Assembly (NCBI GenBank): GCA_003327425.1
Contig: QOQW01000011.1
Span: forward strand, 1 to 64,000
Origin: Candidatus Ozemibacter sibiricus
Lineage (GTDB): Bacteria > Muiribacteriota > Ozemobacteria > Ozemobacterales > Ozemobacteraceae
Reading direction: 5' to 3'
Length of the DNA stretch: 64,000 nucleotides
Positions 34,711 to 43,929 of this stretch are shown here, in pieces. The notes under the pieces were generated by a model, which worked only from the letters and a program-made list of their open reading frames with translations, did no database searches and had not been told where the DNA came from. Every line of letters starts with the position of its first letter. The stretch's first letter is position 1. A program made the position numbers and the translations under genes.

Positions 34711-37700
34711 GATTCCTCCAGGGGCGGGTCATTGTCGCCCGGACCGGGCATGGGACCCGTACTGCCTGGCATTGTAGCATGAAGAGCCGGTTCTCGCTCG
34801 AGCAGGGCGAGGGTGACATCGTCGGCCCAGGTCTCGGCCTGGGTGAAGGCCTGCACCTGGGCGGCGACCGCGGCGAACACCGCGGGCGCGGGCAAGGCTC
34901 GGGTCGCGGTCAGGGTGGCCTCCAGGCGGGGGTAGGAGAACGGTTCGCCGGCCGGGGATACCGCTTCCACCAGCCCGTCGGTGAACATGATGAGGCGCGC
35001 CCCCGGGGCCATCGGGACGGTTTTCCGCGGGAAGACGCCTTTGCGGAAGGTCCCGAGCGGGAAGCCGACCAGTTCGAGCGGGCGGATGGCGCAGCCCGGC
35101 TCGAGCAGGTAGGGGTAGGCCTGCCCCGCATTGGCGAACTCGAGGGTGCCGTCCGGATGGGCGCAGCCCACGAAGCAGGTCATCATCTTCACTTTCCGCA
35201 GATGGGTGAGCAGCACGTCGTTCAACGCGCTCAGCAGGGCGGCGGGGTTGCCATCGCCTTCCCGCACCAAAACGCTGAAGGCGGCCTTGGCCATGGCCAC
35301 CACCAGGGCGGCCGACACCGAATGCCCCGAGACGTCGCCGACCAGGAAGACGAGGCGGCCGTCGTCCCGGGCCCAGCCGTCGAAGTAGTCGCCGCCCACC
35401 TCGCTCGTCATCAGGCTGTTGCCCATGAAGGTCCAGGCGCCGGCGGTGATGGGCCCCGACGGCAGCAGGCGGGTCTGCACCAGACGGGCCACCTCCAGCT
35501 CCTCCAGGCTGGCCAGGGCCTGGTTGAAGGCCCCGGCCAGGGTCTCCCATTCGTCGCCAGTGGGCAGCGCGATGCGGTGGTGGTGCTGCCGGGCGGCCAT
35601 GGCCCGCACCCCGGCCATCAGGGTGGCGGCCGGGCGCTGCACCCCCATGACCAGCCGCCAGACGAGCAGGATGGCCAGGGCCAGCAGCAGGCTTCCCCCT
35701 GCCACCAGCCGGGAGCGCAGGGTGGCCAGGTCGGCCAGCGCCTGCTCGACGGGCTGGACGGCGATCAGGGTCGTGTGCGGCAGATGCGGACAGAGCATGG
35801 CGGCCAGCAGATAGCGGCGGCCGTCTCGCCGCACCAGACCGCTCCACAGGCGGCGCGGCAGGACGAGGCGATCGGTGATCGGAGGAAAGAGCCGGTGGGA
35901 ACGCAACCGGGGATAGTGGGGCAGCAGCGCGTCGGAAGAGACCGCATAGAGGCGCTGGCCGGGCGGCCACCGCCCCGGGTCGCGGAATACGCTGTTCAAG
36001 AAGGCCTGCTCCAGCGTCGGCATCTGATGGAACAGCATGCCGCACCAGGCCCCCCGCCCGTCGGCGTCGGGGATGATATCGATGAAGGTGGTGGTGTGGG
36101 TCCGTCCCGAGCCCAGGGTGACGAAATCGCCGAAGTGCGCGGCGAACAGCTGGACGGGATTGCGGCCACCCTCCTCCAGGATGCTGCCCACCACCATCGA
36201 GGTGACGTCGGTCCCGGCCTCGGGGCTGGCCAGACCTCGCTGCTGGTCATACGCCCGCACGAAATCCCGGGCGACCTGGGCGGCGATCTGCTGGAGGGGG
36301 CGGGCATCCTCGGCCCGGATCAGACCGATGAATTCGGCGGTGTTGGTGCCGTCGAAGCGCCAGGTCCGGATGAAATCGACCTCTTCGGGGCGGGGATTGA
36401 GGCCGGCCTCGAAAAAGGCCTTCAGCCAGGCCTGTCGTTGGGCCGGCGGCCGCAGGGCGAGCCGCCGCAGCGCGCTGGCCGAGTTGGTGAACGGCCGCAG
36501 CAGGACGCCGGCCGAACTCACCACGATGGCGGTGTCGAACCGTCCGGCCAGCTCGTGGCCCTCGAGGCGGCGCAGGAACTCGGGCAGCCGTCGGCGATCC
36601 TCCTGCACGAGGCGGAAGTCGCGGCGGTAGAGATGCCGCCGGCGGCGCAGCAGGGTGGGGAATTGGCTGTCGATCGCGACCAGGCGGTTCTCCAGCTCGG
36701 AACAGGCCGCGCTCAGCGAGGCGGCCCGGCGGTTGTCCTCGAACCAGCTCCAGAACAGGAAGGTGACGGTCAGCGGCAGGGCGGCCGCGATCAGCACGAG
36801 CCCGGCCAGCAGGTCGGGCAGGGTGAGCCGGAAGCGGTCGGCGGTCCCCGTCACGCGGATGGCCCACGGCAGCCACAGGAAGAGCAGGCCGAGCAGCCAG
36901 CGGGGCAGGACGGGGCGGGGCGGGTCCAGCAGGCCGATCAGGGCCAGCCGTTCCCCCTCCGGCGCGAAGACGACGAGGCGGCCCTCCAGGCGGAGCCGAT
37001 CGCCGCGCCCGGCCAGGAACGCCTGCCGCAGGAGGGGAGCGGCCGTCGCCGGCCGCAGCGGTGGGGGCAGCCGACTGCGGGACGGCCGGTCGCGATCGAG
37101 AAAGCCGACGCGGGTGCGGGGGATTCGATCATGGTCGAGCTGCCAGCGGGCGAGGCGGTCTTCCGTCAGCCGGGCTTCATGGAAGAGGAGCAGCACGCCG
37201 GCCACCAGCGAGGGGGCGGGCTGATGGGCGAAATCCCAGAAGGCCCAGGTCCGGCGGCTGGCGCCGCTCAGGCGAACCAGGCGTCGCGGACGTCCGTGCA
37301 GAGGGCCGAAACCGACTCCACCCCCGAGGAAGCGGATGGTGCGCGCCTCGGCCCCGCGCGGCAGGGGCTTCGCGCTGAGCGGATGGGTGCGGAACAGGTG
37401 GAAGGCGGTTTCCGCCCCCGCTTTGGCCAGCGGATCGTCGAGCCACGCCTGACCGCGGGCGTCGAACAGGATGACCTCCCAGGCGTCGGCCGGCCACCCC
37501 AGCCGGGCGGGAGCCGACGCCAGGAAGGCTCGGGCCGTGTCCACCGGCTGGCCCAGGCAGCCCTTGGTCAGATCGAGGGCGAGCCGCTGCAGCACCGCCT
37601 CCGGCTTCACCTGGCGGCTGTACTCCTGCAGCCAGGCCGCCAGGCGGCGGGCGGCGCGTTCTTCGCGCTCGGCCGCCTGGTAGCGGCCGACCATCGCCGC

Positions 37701-37769
37701 CACCACCAGGTGGAGAAGGGCGCCTGCCAAGATCAATCCGCCGGCCCAGCGGCGACCGACCCCGATCAT
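34707..37769 (-). CDS. Large membrane SpoIIE-type phosphatase, second copy
   Basis: A 1,020-residue protein. An N-terminal helix (10-30), an extracytoplasmic segment, several central helices (about 285-350), a second extracytoplasmic sensor region (to about 665), a further helix (VAGGSLLLALAILLVWRLVM), a HAMP-like linker, then a SpoIIE-type PP2C domain (about 765-1000). Metal-binding motifs GGDYFDGW, VGDVSGHS, FTDGL and ADDVT are intact. It should dephosphorylate a STAS-type regulator in response to an external signal. It overlaps both neighbours by 4 bases. It is similar in layout and sequence to the phosphatase upstream, so the pair is a tandem duplication. Confidence 0.85.
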   Translation of the reverse strand: MIGVGRRWAGGLILAGALLHLVVAAMVGRYQAAEREERAARRLAAWLQEYSRQVKPEAVLQRLALDLTKGCLGQPVDTARAFLASAPARLGWPADAWEVILFDARGQAWLDDPLAKAGAETAFHLFRTHPLSAKPLPRGAEARTIRFLGGGVGFGPLHGRPRRLVRLSGASRRTWAFWDFAHQPAPSLVAGVLLLFHEARLTEDRLARWQLDHDRIPRTRVGFLDRDRPSRSRLPPPLRPATAAPLLRQAFLAGRGDRLRLEGRLVVFAPEGERLALIGLLDPPRPVLPRWLLGLLFLWLPWAIRVTGTADRFRLTLPDLLAGLVLIAAALPLTVTFLFWSWFEDNRRAASLSAACSELENRLVAIDSQFPTLLRRRRHLYRRDFRLVQEDRRRLPEFLRRLEGHELAGRFDTAIVVSSAGVLLRPFTNSASALRRLALRPPAQRQAWLKAFFEAGLNPRPEEVDFIRTWRFDGTNTAEFIGLIRAEDARPLQQIAAQVARDFVRAYDQQRGLASPEAGTDVTSMVVGSILEEGGRNPVQLFAAHFGDFVTLGSGRTHTTTFIDIIPDADGRGAWCGMLFHQMPTLEQAFLNSVFRDPGRWPPGQRLYAVSSDALLPHYPRLRSHRLFPPITDRLVLPRRLWSGLVRRDGRRYLLAAMLCPHLPHTTLIAVQPVEQALADLATLRSRLVAGGSLLLALAILLVWRLVMGVQRPAATLMAGVRAMAARQHHHRIALPTGDEWETLAGAFNQALASLEELEVARLVQTRLLPSGPITAGAWTFMGNSLMTSEVGGDYFDGWARDDGRLVFLVGDVSGHSVSAALVVAMAKAAFSVLVREGDGNPAALLSALNDVLLTHLRKVKMMTCFVGCAHPDGTLEFANAGQAYPYLLEPGCAIRPLELVGFPLGTFRKGVFPRKTVPMAPGARLIMFTDGLVEAVSPAGEPFSYPRLEATLTATRALPAPAVFAAVAAQVQAFTQAETWADDVTLALLEREPALHATMPGSTGPMPGPGDNDPPLEES

Positions 37770-40700
37770 GGCTGGCCTCCCCTGGTGGCTTCTCCCTCCG
37801 AAGCAGTCTGGTCGACCGGCCGGGGCGCCGCCCGCAGGACGACGACGGTCAGATCGTCTTCGGGGGCGGCGGTGCCGCTCCAGGCCAGCGCCAGATCGAT
37901 CAGCTCGCGGGCCAGCTCGGGTGGCGGCCGCTGCCGTCGGCGCTCGGCTTCGGCCAGCAGGCGCGGGAAGGAGAGCATCTCGCCGGCGGGGGAATGGCTT
38001 TCGACCAGGCCGTCCGAGTAGACCACCAGGGTGCCCCCGGCTCGCCAGTCGAGGGTGATCTCGCGATACAGCATCTGGCGCCGGATGCCCAGGGGGAGCC
38101 CGCCGTTCTTCAAGAGTTCGCCCGGCTTCCCCTCGGTCAGCAGAATGGGGAAGGGATGGCCGGCCGAGGCGCAGGTCAAGGTGCGGGTGCGGGGATCGAA
38201 CAGGCCCAGCCACATGGTCATCGACAGGGGCTTTTCCGACTGGGCGAGCAGATCGCGGTTCATGGCCTCGAGGATCGACCGTGGGCTGGGCGTGCGCGCG
38301 GCATGCAGCGCCAGCAGCACTTTCGCGGCGGCCTCGGTCAGGGCCGAAGGGATGCCGTGTCCGGCGACATCGCCCACCGCCAGCAGCACCCGCCCGTCGG
38401 GCAGGGGGAACCAGTCATGGTGATCCCCCCCGAGGTCGGTCGCGGTGCGGCAGAGGCCGTGGAGGCTCCAATCGGGGCCGAGCAGCGGGGCGGAGGGCCA
38501 GAGATGCTCCTGGACCGTGCGGGCGATCTGCAGTTCCCGGAACCCCTCCATCACCTGGTTGAATCGGGTCGCCAGCCCGGCCAGTTCCTCGACCCGGCCC
38601 GGTTCCAGCCGCACGCCGAAATCGCGGCGGACCAGCGCGTCCAGACCGCGGCCGAGCCCGGCCAGCGGAGCGAGCAGCAGGGTCGAGGCGATCCGGGCCA
38701 CCAGCCAGGCCAGCAGCAGCAGGGCGATGGTCAGGCCGACCAGGCGGGCGTTCAGGACGCGGGTGGCCTCGTGCAGCGTCTGGAGCGGGTGGGCCAGCAG
38801 CAAGATGTAGCCGTCGAGGTGCTGCCCGGGGACCGCGGTGACCAGGAACTCCCGCGTGCCAGCGATGGAGCCTGGCGCTGTGGGGCTGCCCGGCGCGTCC
38901 GGTCGAAAGAGCCGGGGGCTCAGGCGGAGCGGCTGGTGGGTCGGCAGCCGGGTGGTGGCCGCCAGGTCGGCCAGGGCGCGCAAGGCCCGGTGATGCTCGA
39001 GCCCGGGTCGGGGAAACGAGGGGGTGGTGGGGCGGGGCGTTACCGGCAAGGCCAGGAAGATCGGCCGATCATCGCCGCCCGGGGCGGCGGGCGGGGCCTC
39101 CCGATCCCGGTCGAGAGCGGACGGTCGAGCGGGGCCGCGCTCGAAGGCGGAGCGGGTGGCGAGGACGCGGGTGATGCCGGCCAGGAACCGCCGCTGGAGG
39201 GCATCTTTGTCGTGCAGGACGGTCATGATGGCGCGGGCCGCCTTGCCGCCATCGGCCGCGGGGTTGCGCAGGATGCCGAGGAAGGCGGGCACCTCGCGGT
39301 CGAAGATCTGCAGGTTCTGCAGAGTCGGGCTGGCGGCCAGCAGGTGCTTGAAGAAGGCTTTGCCCGTCGTTCCGGTCAGCAGTTCGAACGAAGCCCCGCC
39401 GGCCGGGGCGGCCGGGCGATCGGCGTCCTCGTCGCTCAGGTCCTCGGCCAGATCGCCGTTGTAGCCGCGCAGCAACTGCAGGGCATGGCTGCGATTGACC
39501 TCGATGGCGGTGTGGCCGGCCGCCCGGTCGCCCCTGAAACTGCGATCGTCGCAGAAGAGCAGACGGCCGGCGGTATCGATGACCAGCATCTGGACCAGGA
39601 CGGCCCGCCGCCGTTCATTGTGCGCTCGCAACGGGGCGAGGGCGGCGGGCAGCGAAGCGGTCGGCACGCTCTCCAGGCGCTGGAGGAACCGCTGGTAGGA
39701 GCGGGCCAGGCGGCGATAGTCGCGGCTCAGCTCCTGGTCGATCCGGGTCAGGTGCTCGGCGCTGGCGCGTCGGAGGCGGTCGAGTTCGAGGGCGACGCGG
39801 TCCTGGTGATCGATGACGGCCGTGGTCAGGAGGATGGCCAGCGGGATGCCGCCCCCGACCATCAGCAAGAGGGTCAGCCGGCCGCGCAGCCCCAGCGGCA
39901 GCAGCCAGCGCCCGCTGGCGACGGCCACGCTCAGCAGGGCGGTCAGCACGGCGGTCAGCTGGCAGGCGAACCTGGCCAGGTCGAAGGTGGTGGAACGGTC
40001 GGGCGGGTAGCGGGCCAGGCAGAAGACCTGCTCGCCGTGCGGGCTGACCACCAGAAGGCCGGTGCGGCCGGCCCGGGTGAAGGTGCATTCGCCCCAGGGC
40101 AGGCGGTCGAGCTGGGCGGCCAGGCCGGCCGCCCAGGGGCGTGGCGGGCCGCCCCGGCGTCGGGGCGGGCGCAGCACCTCGGGGATGCCAGGGTCGCGCC
40201 ATCCGAGATGGAAGTACCGGCCGTGCCGGCGGGTGGCCCGTTCGACCGCTTCGTCGAGGAGGGGGGCTTCCCCGCCGCGGACCTTGTGCAGAAAGGCGAT
40301 GACGTGGCCGAGGCGGCGGCCGCCGGGACCGGTCAGGGGCCACCAGCCGCCCCAGTTGCGCAGTCCCCCGGTCATCAGCAGGCAGAGCCGACGAGGGGTG
40401 GCGGCCAGCCGGACGGGCGCCTCCGGATGGCCGCCGAAAGTCGCCACCAGCCGGGGGTTGTGGGGTGCGCCGGGATCGAGCAGCACCTGCATGAACTGGC
40501 GAGCAGCGACGCGGGGCGGGGCGGGCAGGCCGGGCAGGGGTTCGGGCGTGCCGTCCGGGTGGAACAGGTACAGCTCGAGGCGACCGGCATGGGTGCGCAG
40601 GAGCCGGGGCACCCGGGCCTTCCAGGCGGTGAGGGATGGCAGGGCGCGGGTCTGCCGCTCGAGATCCTGTTCCAGGCGCTGGAGGGGATCGCCATAGGCC

Positions 40701-40891
40701 AGGGTCTCGGCCAGGGCCTCCCGCATCTGGGCGAGCTGGGCCGCGTGCGCCGCCCGCCCGGCTTCTTCCTCGAGGAAGCCGATCACCCCGAGCGCCAGCA
40801 GCAGCGGCAGCCCGATGAAACCCAGCAGGACCGCCAGCCGTGCCGGGCCGGACATCCCCGCGACGACGGGGGCGGCGGGTGGCCGGTGCAC
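37766..40891 (-). CDS. Large membrane SpoIIE-type phosphatase, first copy
   Basis: A 1,041-residue protein with the same plan as the next gene: N-terminal helix (about 18-40), sensor region, two central helices (about 310-365), second sensor region, helix before a HAMP-like segment (about 690-760), and a SpoIIE-type PP2C domain (about 795-1025) with GGDHHDWF, VGDVAGHG, YSDGLVE and EDDLT. It probably senses something outside the cell and controls a partner-switching regulator. An ATG at residue 13 is an alternative start. It begins 18 bp after the TPR gene and its stop overlaps the next start (ATGA). Confidence 0.85.
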   Translation of the reverse strand: MHRPPAAPVVAGMSGPARLAVLLGFIGLPLLLALGVIGFLEEEAGRAAHAAQLAQMREALAETLAYGDPLQRLEQDLERQTRALPSLTAWKARVPRLLRTHAGRLELYLFHPDGTPEPLPGLPAPPRVAARQFMQVLLDPGAPHNPRLVATFGGHPEAPVRLAATPRRLCLLMTGGLRNWGGWWPLTGPGGRRLGHVIAFLHKVRGGEAPLLDEAVERATRRHGRYFHLGWRDPGIPEVLRPPRRRGGPPRPWAAGLAAQLDRLPWGECTFTRAGRTGLLVVSPHGEQVFCLARYPPDRSTTFDLARFACQLTAVLTALLSVAVASGRWLLPLGLRGRLTLLLMVGGGIPLAILLTTAVIDHQDRVALELDRLRRASAEHLTRIDQELSRDYRRLARSYQRFLQRLESVPTASLPAALAPLRAHNERRRAVLVQMLVIDTAGRLLFCDDRSFRGDRAAGHTAIEVNRSHALQLLRGYNGDLAEDLSDEDADRPAAPAGGASFELLTGTTGKAFFKHLLAASPTLQNLQIFDREVPAFLGILRNPAADGGKAARAIMTVLHDKDALQRRFLAGITRVLATRSAFERGPARPSALDRDREAPPAAPGGDDRPIFLALPVTPRPTTPSFPRPGLEHHRALRALADLAATTRLPTHQPLRLSPRLFRPDAPGSPTAPGSIAGTREFLVTAVPGQHLDGYILLLAHPLQTLHEATRVLNARLVGLTIALLLLAWLVARIASTLLLAPLAGLGRGLDALVRRDFGVRLEPGRVEELAGLATRFNQVMEGFRELQIARTVQEHLWPSAPLLGPDWSLHGLCRTATDLGGDHHDWFPLPDGRVLLAVGDVAGHGIPSALTEAAAKVLLALHAARTPSPRSILEAMNRDLLAQSEKPLSMTMWLGLFDPRTRTLTCASAGHPFPILLTEGKPGELLKNGGLPLGIRRQMLYREITLDWRAGGTLVVYSDGLVESHSPAGEMLSFPRLLAEAERRRQRPPPELARELIDLALAWSGTAAPEDDLTVVVLRAAPRPVDQTASEGEATRGGQP

Positions 40892-40909
40892 GCAACGAGC
40901 CCGAGCAGA

Positions 40910-42373
40910 TCAGAAGTAGCGGATGACCAGGGGCTGCTCGTACTGCTCGCGGGTGAAGATGACCTCGGTGGCCTCGACGATCGGCTGGCGCCGGCGGCTC
41001 AGCGTCTGGGTCGTGGTGTTGAAGGCCTTCTCCATGCCGATGATCTTCCCCTTGACCGTCACCTGCGAATAGATGCTGACCCGGGGATCCTTGGGGAGGG
41101 GCTTGGGGAAGACGACCCCGAAGACGAAGTCGAGGTTGGAATCGGGATTGACGTTCTGGTTGGTATTGACGAAGAACCGCCGCTTGCCCTGCCACTCGTC
41201 TTCGAAGGTGGCGGCTCCCGACCATTCCACGGGCTTGCCCAACCAGGGATTCGGATTGAGGACGACCTCCTCGACCCGGACGTCTTTGGTGATGTAGGAC
41301 TGCTGGCGGGTCTCGCGTCGTTCGGCCCGGACCTTCTCTTCTTCCTGCTTCTTGCGGATCCAGAAACGGGCAGCCCCCAGCATCTCGTCGATCTGGCGCG
41401 CCTGGTCGGCGGGCAGGCCGCCGAACTGCTTGGCCAGGGCCAGCAGGGCCTCGGCTTTCTCGTAGTCGCCCTGCTGGTAGTAGAACGATCCGCGCGAGAA
41501 GTAGTTGTAGCCCATGCGACTCGACAGATCGCGCAGCCGGGCGGTCGCTTCGGCGGTCTGGGGGTTGAGGGTGAGCACCTTGCGGTACTGGAACGCGGCA
41601 TCTTCATAGCGGCCGAGGGCTTCATAGGCCTCGCCGAGGGCGAAATGGGCCTTGACCAGATCGGGCGAGCGCGCGATGGCCTGCGAGAATCGACTGGCCG
41701 CCGAGGAGAAATTGCGCGTGCGCATGTCGATGAGGCCGAGGGCGTAGTGCAGCTCGGGATCGTCGGGGGCGAGGCGGAGGGCTTCCTCATAACGGGCCTG
41801 GCTGTTCGAGAGGTCGTTCTGCTGGAAATACAACCAGCCGAGGGTCTTCTTGAGCCGCACGTTGAACGGGTCGGCGCGGGCGGCCTCCTCGAAGAGGGCG
41901 ATGGCCTCGCGCGGGCGGCCCTGGCGCAGCAGTTCCTGGGCCCGCTGCTCGGGCGTCGAGCCGGGAGCGTCGGACTGACGCTGGCGCTGGGCTTCTTCCA
42001 GGCCTTCGAGCTTCAGGCGGGCGCCGACATCGGACTGGAGCTGGGCCTTGATGGCTTGCAGTTCGCGGCGGGCCTGCAGGTGGCCCGGGTTGATGGCGAG
42101 GGCGATCTCGAACTCCAGCACGGCTTCTTTGAGGAAGCCCTGGGCCTTGTAGACGCGGCCGAGGTTGAAATGGGCCTCGGCGTTCTTGGGATCTTTCTCG
42201 ACGGCCGCTTTGAATTCCTTGAAGGCTTCGAGATAGCGTTGTTTGTAGAAATGGTTGAGGCCGACGTCGATATGGAGCTGGACGGTCTGGGCGGCGGCCG
42301 ACAGGGCGACGCCGAGCAGCAGACCGAGGAGGAGGGCGGGGCAGGTACAGGTACGTGATGCGGCGGATGGCAT
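40910..42373 (-). CDS. Exported TPR protein, first gene of the phosphatase operon
   Basis: A 487-residue protein with a signal peptide (about 1-28). TPR repeats fill residues 30-330 (AHFNLGRVYKAQGFLKEAVL; LHYALGLIDMRTRNFSSAAS; YYQQGDYEKAEALLALA), including an Ala/Gln/Arg-rich coiled-coil break near 130. The last 130 residues form a beta-rich domain (NPWLGKPVEWSGAATFEDEW) like an OB-fold. It would bind protein partners in the periplasm, possibly the sensor parts of the two phosphatases that follow. The ATG has an AGGAGG site. It lies just downstream of the tRNA-operon terminator. Confidence 0.83.
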   Translation of the reverse strand: MPSAASRTCTCPALLLGLLLGVALSAAAQTVQLHIDVGLNHFYKQRYLEAFKEFKAAVEKDPKNAEAHFNLGRVYKAQGFLKEAVLEFEIALAINPGHLQARRELQAIKAQLQSDVGARLKLEGLEEAQRQRQSDAPGSTPEQRAQELLRQGRPREAIALFEEAARADPFNVRLKKTLGWLYFQQNDLSNSQARYEEALRLAPDDPELHYALGLIDMRTRNFSSAASRFSQAIARSPDLVKAHFALGEAYEALGRYEDAAFQYRKVLTLNPQTAEATARLRDLSSRMGYNYFSRGSFYYQQGDYEKAEALLALAKQFGGLPADQARQIDEMLGAARFWIRKKQEEEKVRAERRETRQQSYITKDVRVEEVVLNPNPWLGKPVEWSGAATFEDEWQGKRRFFVNTNQNVNPDSNLDFVFGVVFPKPLPKDPRVSIYSQVTVKGKIIGMEKAFNTTTQTLSRRRQPIVEATEVIFTREQYEQPLVIRYF

Positions 42374-42438
42374 GGACGCCTCCTGACTCTGGCAGGAATA
42401 ATTGGGAAAAGCATACCACCAGGAGCCGGGAAAAGAAA

Positions 42439-42462
42439 ATCCGGCGTGTCACCACGCCGGAT
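42439..42462 (-). terminator. Intrinsic terminator of the tRNA operon
   Basis: A perfect 10-bp stem (42439-42448 with 42453-42462) with a 4-nt loop. On the minus strand it is followed by TTTTCTTTT (plus-strand As at 42431-42439). It lies 13 nt after tRNA-Lys(CTT). Confidence 0.9.
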
Positions 42463-42474
42463 GGTCGGTTCGGG

Positions 42475-42547
<73 letters not shown>

Positions 42548-42597
42548 GGTGCGGATTCGACCGTCTGGTCGATCACTCGGGAGGTCGCCCTCCCCAG

Positions 42598-42669
42598 TGA
42601 GCCGTGTTGGATTTGAACCAACGGCCCTCTGATTAAAAGTCAGATGCTCTACCCCTGAGCTAACGGCCC
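42598..42669 (-). tRNA. tRNA-Lys(TTT)
   Basis: A 72-nt cloverleaf on the minus strand: acceptor GGGCCGT/ACGGCTC (one G-U pair), anticodon stem TCTGA/TCAGA with loop CTTTTAA (anticodon TTT), T loop TTCAAAT. CCA is not encoded. Confidence 0.95.
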
Positions 42670-42673
42670 GCAA

Positions 42674-42747
42674 CGCGCCTGGAAGGATTCGAACCCTCAG
42701 CCTACGGATCCGAAGTCCGTCGCTCTATCCAGTTGAGCTACAAGCGC
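42674..42747 (-). tRNA. tRNA-Arg(TCG)
   Basis: A 74-nt cloverleaf on the minus strand: acceptor GCGCTTG/CAGGCGC (one G-U pair), anticodon stem ACGGA/TCCGT with loop CTTCGGA (anticodon TCG), T loop TTCGAAT, discriminator G. Confidence 0.95.
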
Positions 42748-42756
42748 CCAGGTCAG

Positions 42757-42829
42757 GGAGAGAGACGGGACTTGAACCCGCAACAGCTAGATCCACAGTC
42801 TAGTGCACTGCCATTGTGCTACTCTCTCC
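42757..42829 (-). tRNA. tRNA-His(GTG)
   Basis: A 73-nt cloverleaf on the minus strand with the extra G at -1 opposite discriminator C, the hallmark of tRNA-His. Acceptor GAGAGAG/CTCTCTC, anticodon stem CTAGA/TCTAG with loop CTGTGGA (anticodon GTG). Confidence 0.95.
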
Positions 42830-42857
42830 ATCGACGACGGACCCTCCGGTCTTGCGG

Positions 42858-42931
42858 CGCGCCTGAGAGGACTCGAACCTCTGGCCCACAGCTTAGAAGG
42901 CTGTTGCTCTATCCACCTGAGCTACAGGCGC
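42858..42931 (-). tRNA. tRNA-Arg(TCT)
   Basis: A 74-nt cloverleaf on the minus strand: acceptor GCGCCTG/CAGGCGC, anticodon stem ACAGC/GCTGT with loop CTTCTAA (anticodon TCT), T loop TTCGAGT, discriminator G. Confidence 0.95.
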
Positions 42932-42952
42932 AGACACCAGAAGGGCACGGAG

Positions 42953-43025
42953 AGCGGGAAACGGGACTTGAACCCGCGACATCCACCTTGGCAAGGTGGC
43001 GCTCTACCAACTGAGCTATTCCCGC
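42953..43025 (-). tRNA. tRNA-Gly(GCC)
   Basis: A 73-nt cloverleaf on the minus strand: acceptor GCGGGAA/TTCCCGC, anticodon stem CCACC/GGTGG with loop TTGCCAA (anticodon GCC), discriminator T. Confidence 0.95.
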
Positions 43026-43039
43026 AGATTGCCACGCAA

Positions 43040-43112
43040 TCGGGGCGACTGGACTCGAACCAGCGACATCCTGGTCCCAAACCAGGTGCGCTACCAACTG
43101 CGCTACGCCCCG
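43040..43112 (-). tRNA. tRNA-Pro(TGG)
   Basis: A 73-nt cloverleaf on the minus strand: acceptor CGGGGCG/CGCCCCG, anticodon stem CCTGG/CCAGG with loop TTTGGGA (anticodon TGG), discriminator A. It is the first tRNA of the operon. Confidence 0.95.
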
Positions 43113-43137
43113 AGGGCGCGATATCGAACGCATTTAC

Positions 43138-43166
43138 ATGGTAGCAAAGCTCGCGCCCGAAGTCAA
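43138..43166 (-). promoter_or_regulatory. Promoter of the seven-tRNA operon
   Basis: On the minus strand, TTGACT (43166-43161), 17-bp spacer, TACCAT (43143-43138). The predicted start is about 19 nt before tRNA-Pro. Confidence 0.8.
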
Positions 43167-43291
43167 GAAAATTCTGGCGACCATTTTCCCGAGGCGTTCG
43201 GGAAGGCTTCGAGACTTGTCAGAGCGCGGGGTGGCGGGCGGGTACCCCAGTCGCCCGTTCCCAAGCTGCGGGATTGGGGATGAAAATATCC

Positions 43292-43320
43292 TTGACATCA
43301 CGTTCCCTCTGCGTTAATAT
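43292..43320 (+). promoter_or_regulatory. Promoter of the HIT-bS21-NfeD genes
   Basis: TTGACA (43292-43297), 17-bp spacer, TAATAT (43315-43320). The ATG of the HIT gene is 13 nt downstream of the -10, so the leader is only about 7 nt and has no Shine-Dalgarno. Confidence 0.78.
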
Positions 43321-43333
43321 CAACCCTTACCGT

Positions 43334-43675
43334 ATGACCGATTGCATTTTCTGCAAGATCGCCCAGGGAGCCATTCCCGCCCAGTTCGTCCACCAGGATG
43401 ACACGGTGGTCGCCTTCCGCGATCTCCATCCGCAGGCCCCCGTGCATGTCCTGGTGGTGCCCCGCCAGCATATCGCCGGCTTGACCGAACCGGCCGCCGC
43501 CGACCCGAAGGTGCTGGCGGCGGTCTATCGCGCGATCCAGGGGCTGGTCGAACCCCTCGGCCTGGCCAAGGGGTTCCGGGTGGTGGTCAACTGCGGGCCG
43601 GAAGGCGGGCAGACCGTCGGCCACCTGCATTTCCACCTGCTGGGCGGTCGGTCGATGGGGTGGCCGCCGGGGTGA
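43334..43675 (+). CDS. HIT-family (HinT-like) nucleotide hydrolase
   Basis: A 113-residue protein, the normal HinT size. It opens with CIFCKI and ends with H97-L-H-F-H101-LLGGR-MGWPPG, the histidine triad plus the usual C-terminus. HinT proteins hydrolyse nucleoside phosphoramidates such as aminoacyl-AMP adducts in the cytoplasm. The ATG at 43334 starts the conserved part; the 20 residues upstream in frame overlap the promoter. The next gene, bS21, starts 52 bp downstream, a pairing that fits a translation-related role. Confidence 0.93.
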   Translation: MTDCIFCKIAQGAIPAQFVHQDDTVVAFRDLHPQAPVHVLVVPRQHIAGLTEPAAADPKVLAAVYRAIQGLVEPLGLAKGFRVVVNCGPEGGQTVGHLHFHLLGGRSMGWPPG

Positions 43676-43727
43676 ACCCCGCCGCTGCGCCAACCCGAAG
43701 ACTTGTACAAGGAGGGGGGTGAAGAAC

Positions 43728-43910
43728 GTGGCAGAAGTCAAGGTTTTGAAGGATGAACCTCTCGAGAAAGCCTTGAAGCGCTTCCAGAAGAAGTGTCAGG
43801 AAGCCGGCATCATCAAGGAGATCAAGAGGCGGCGCGCCTACGAGAAACCCAGTGAGAAGCAGAAGCGGAAAGCGGCTGAAGCTCGTCGCAAACAGCGGCG
43901 GCGGAAGTAA
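43728..43910 (+). CDS. rpsU: Ribosomal protein bS21
   Basis: A 60-residue, very basic protein of the 30S subunit. It starts AEVKV, has EPLEKALKRFQKKCQEAGI, the S21 signature, then IKEIKRRRAYEKPSEKQKR and a Lys/Arg tail. The GTG at 43728 was chosen over the GTG at 43719 because the N-terminus then matches the family and AGGAGG (43710-43715) sits 12 nt upstream, whereas it would be 3 nt from the other start. bS21 takes part in initiation on structured mRNAs. Confidence 0.93.
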   Translation: MAEVKVLKDEPLEKALKRFQKKCQEAGIIKEIKRRRAYEKPSEKQKRKAAEARRKQRRRK

Positions 43911-43929
43911 TCCCCCCTCTTCCCAATCC

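Noticed and set aside
43852-43929. Longer N-terminus for the NfeD protease
   Set aside because: It would overlap the bS21 gene out of frame and precede the signal peptide.
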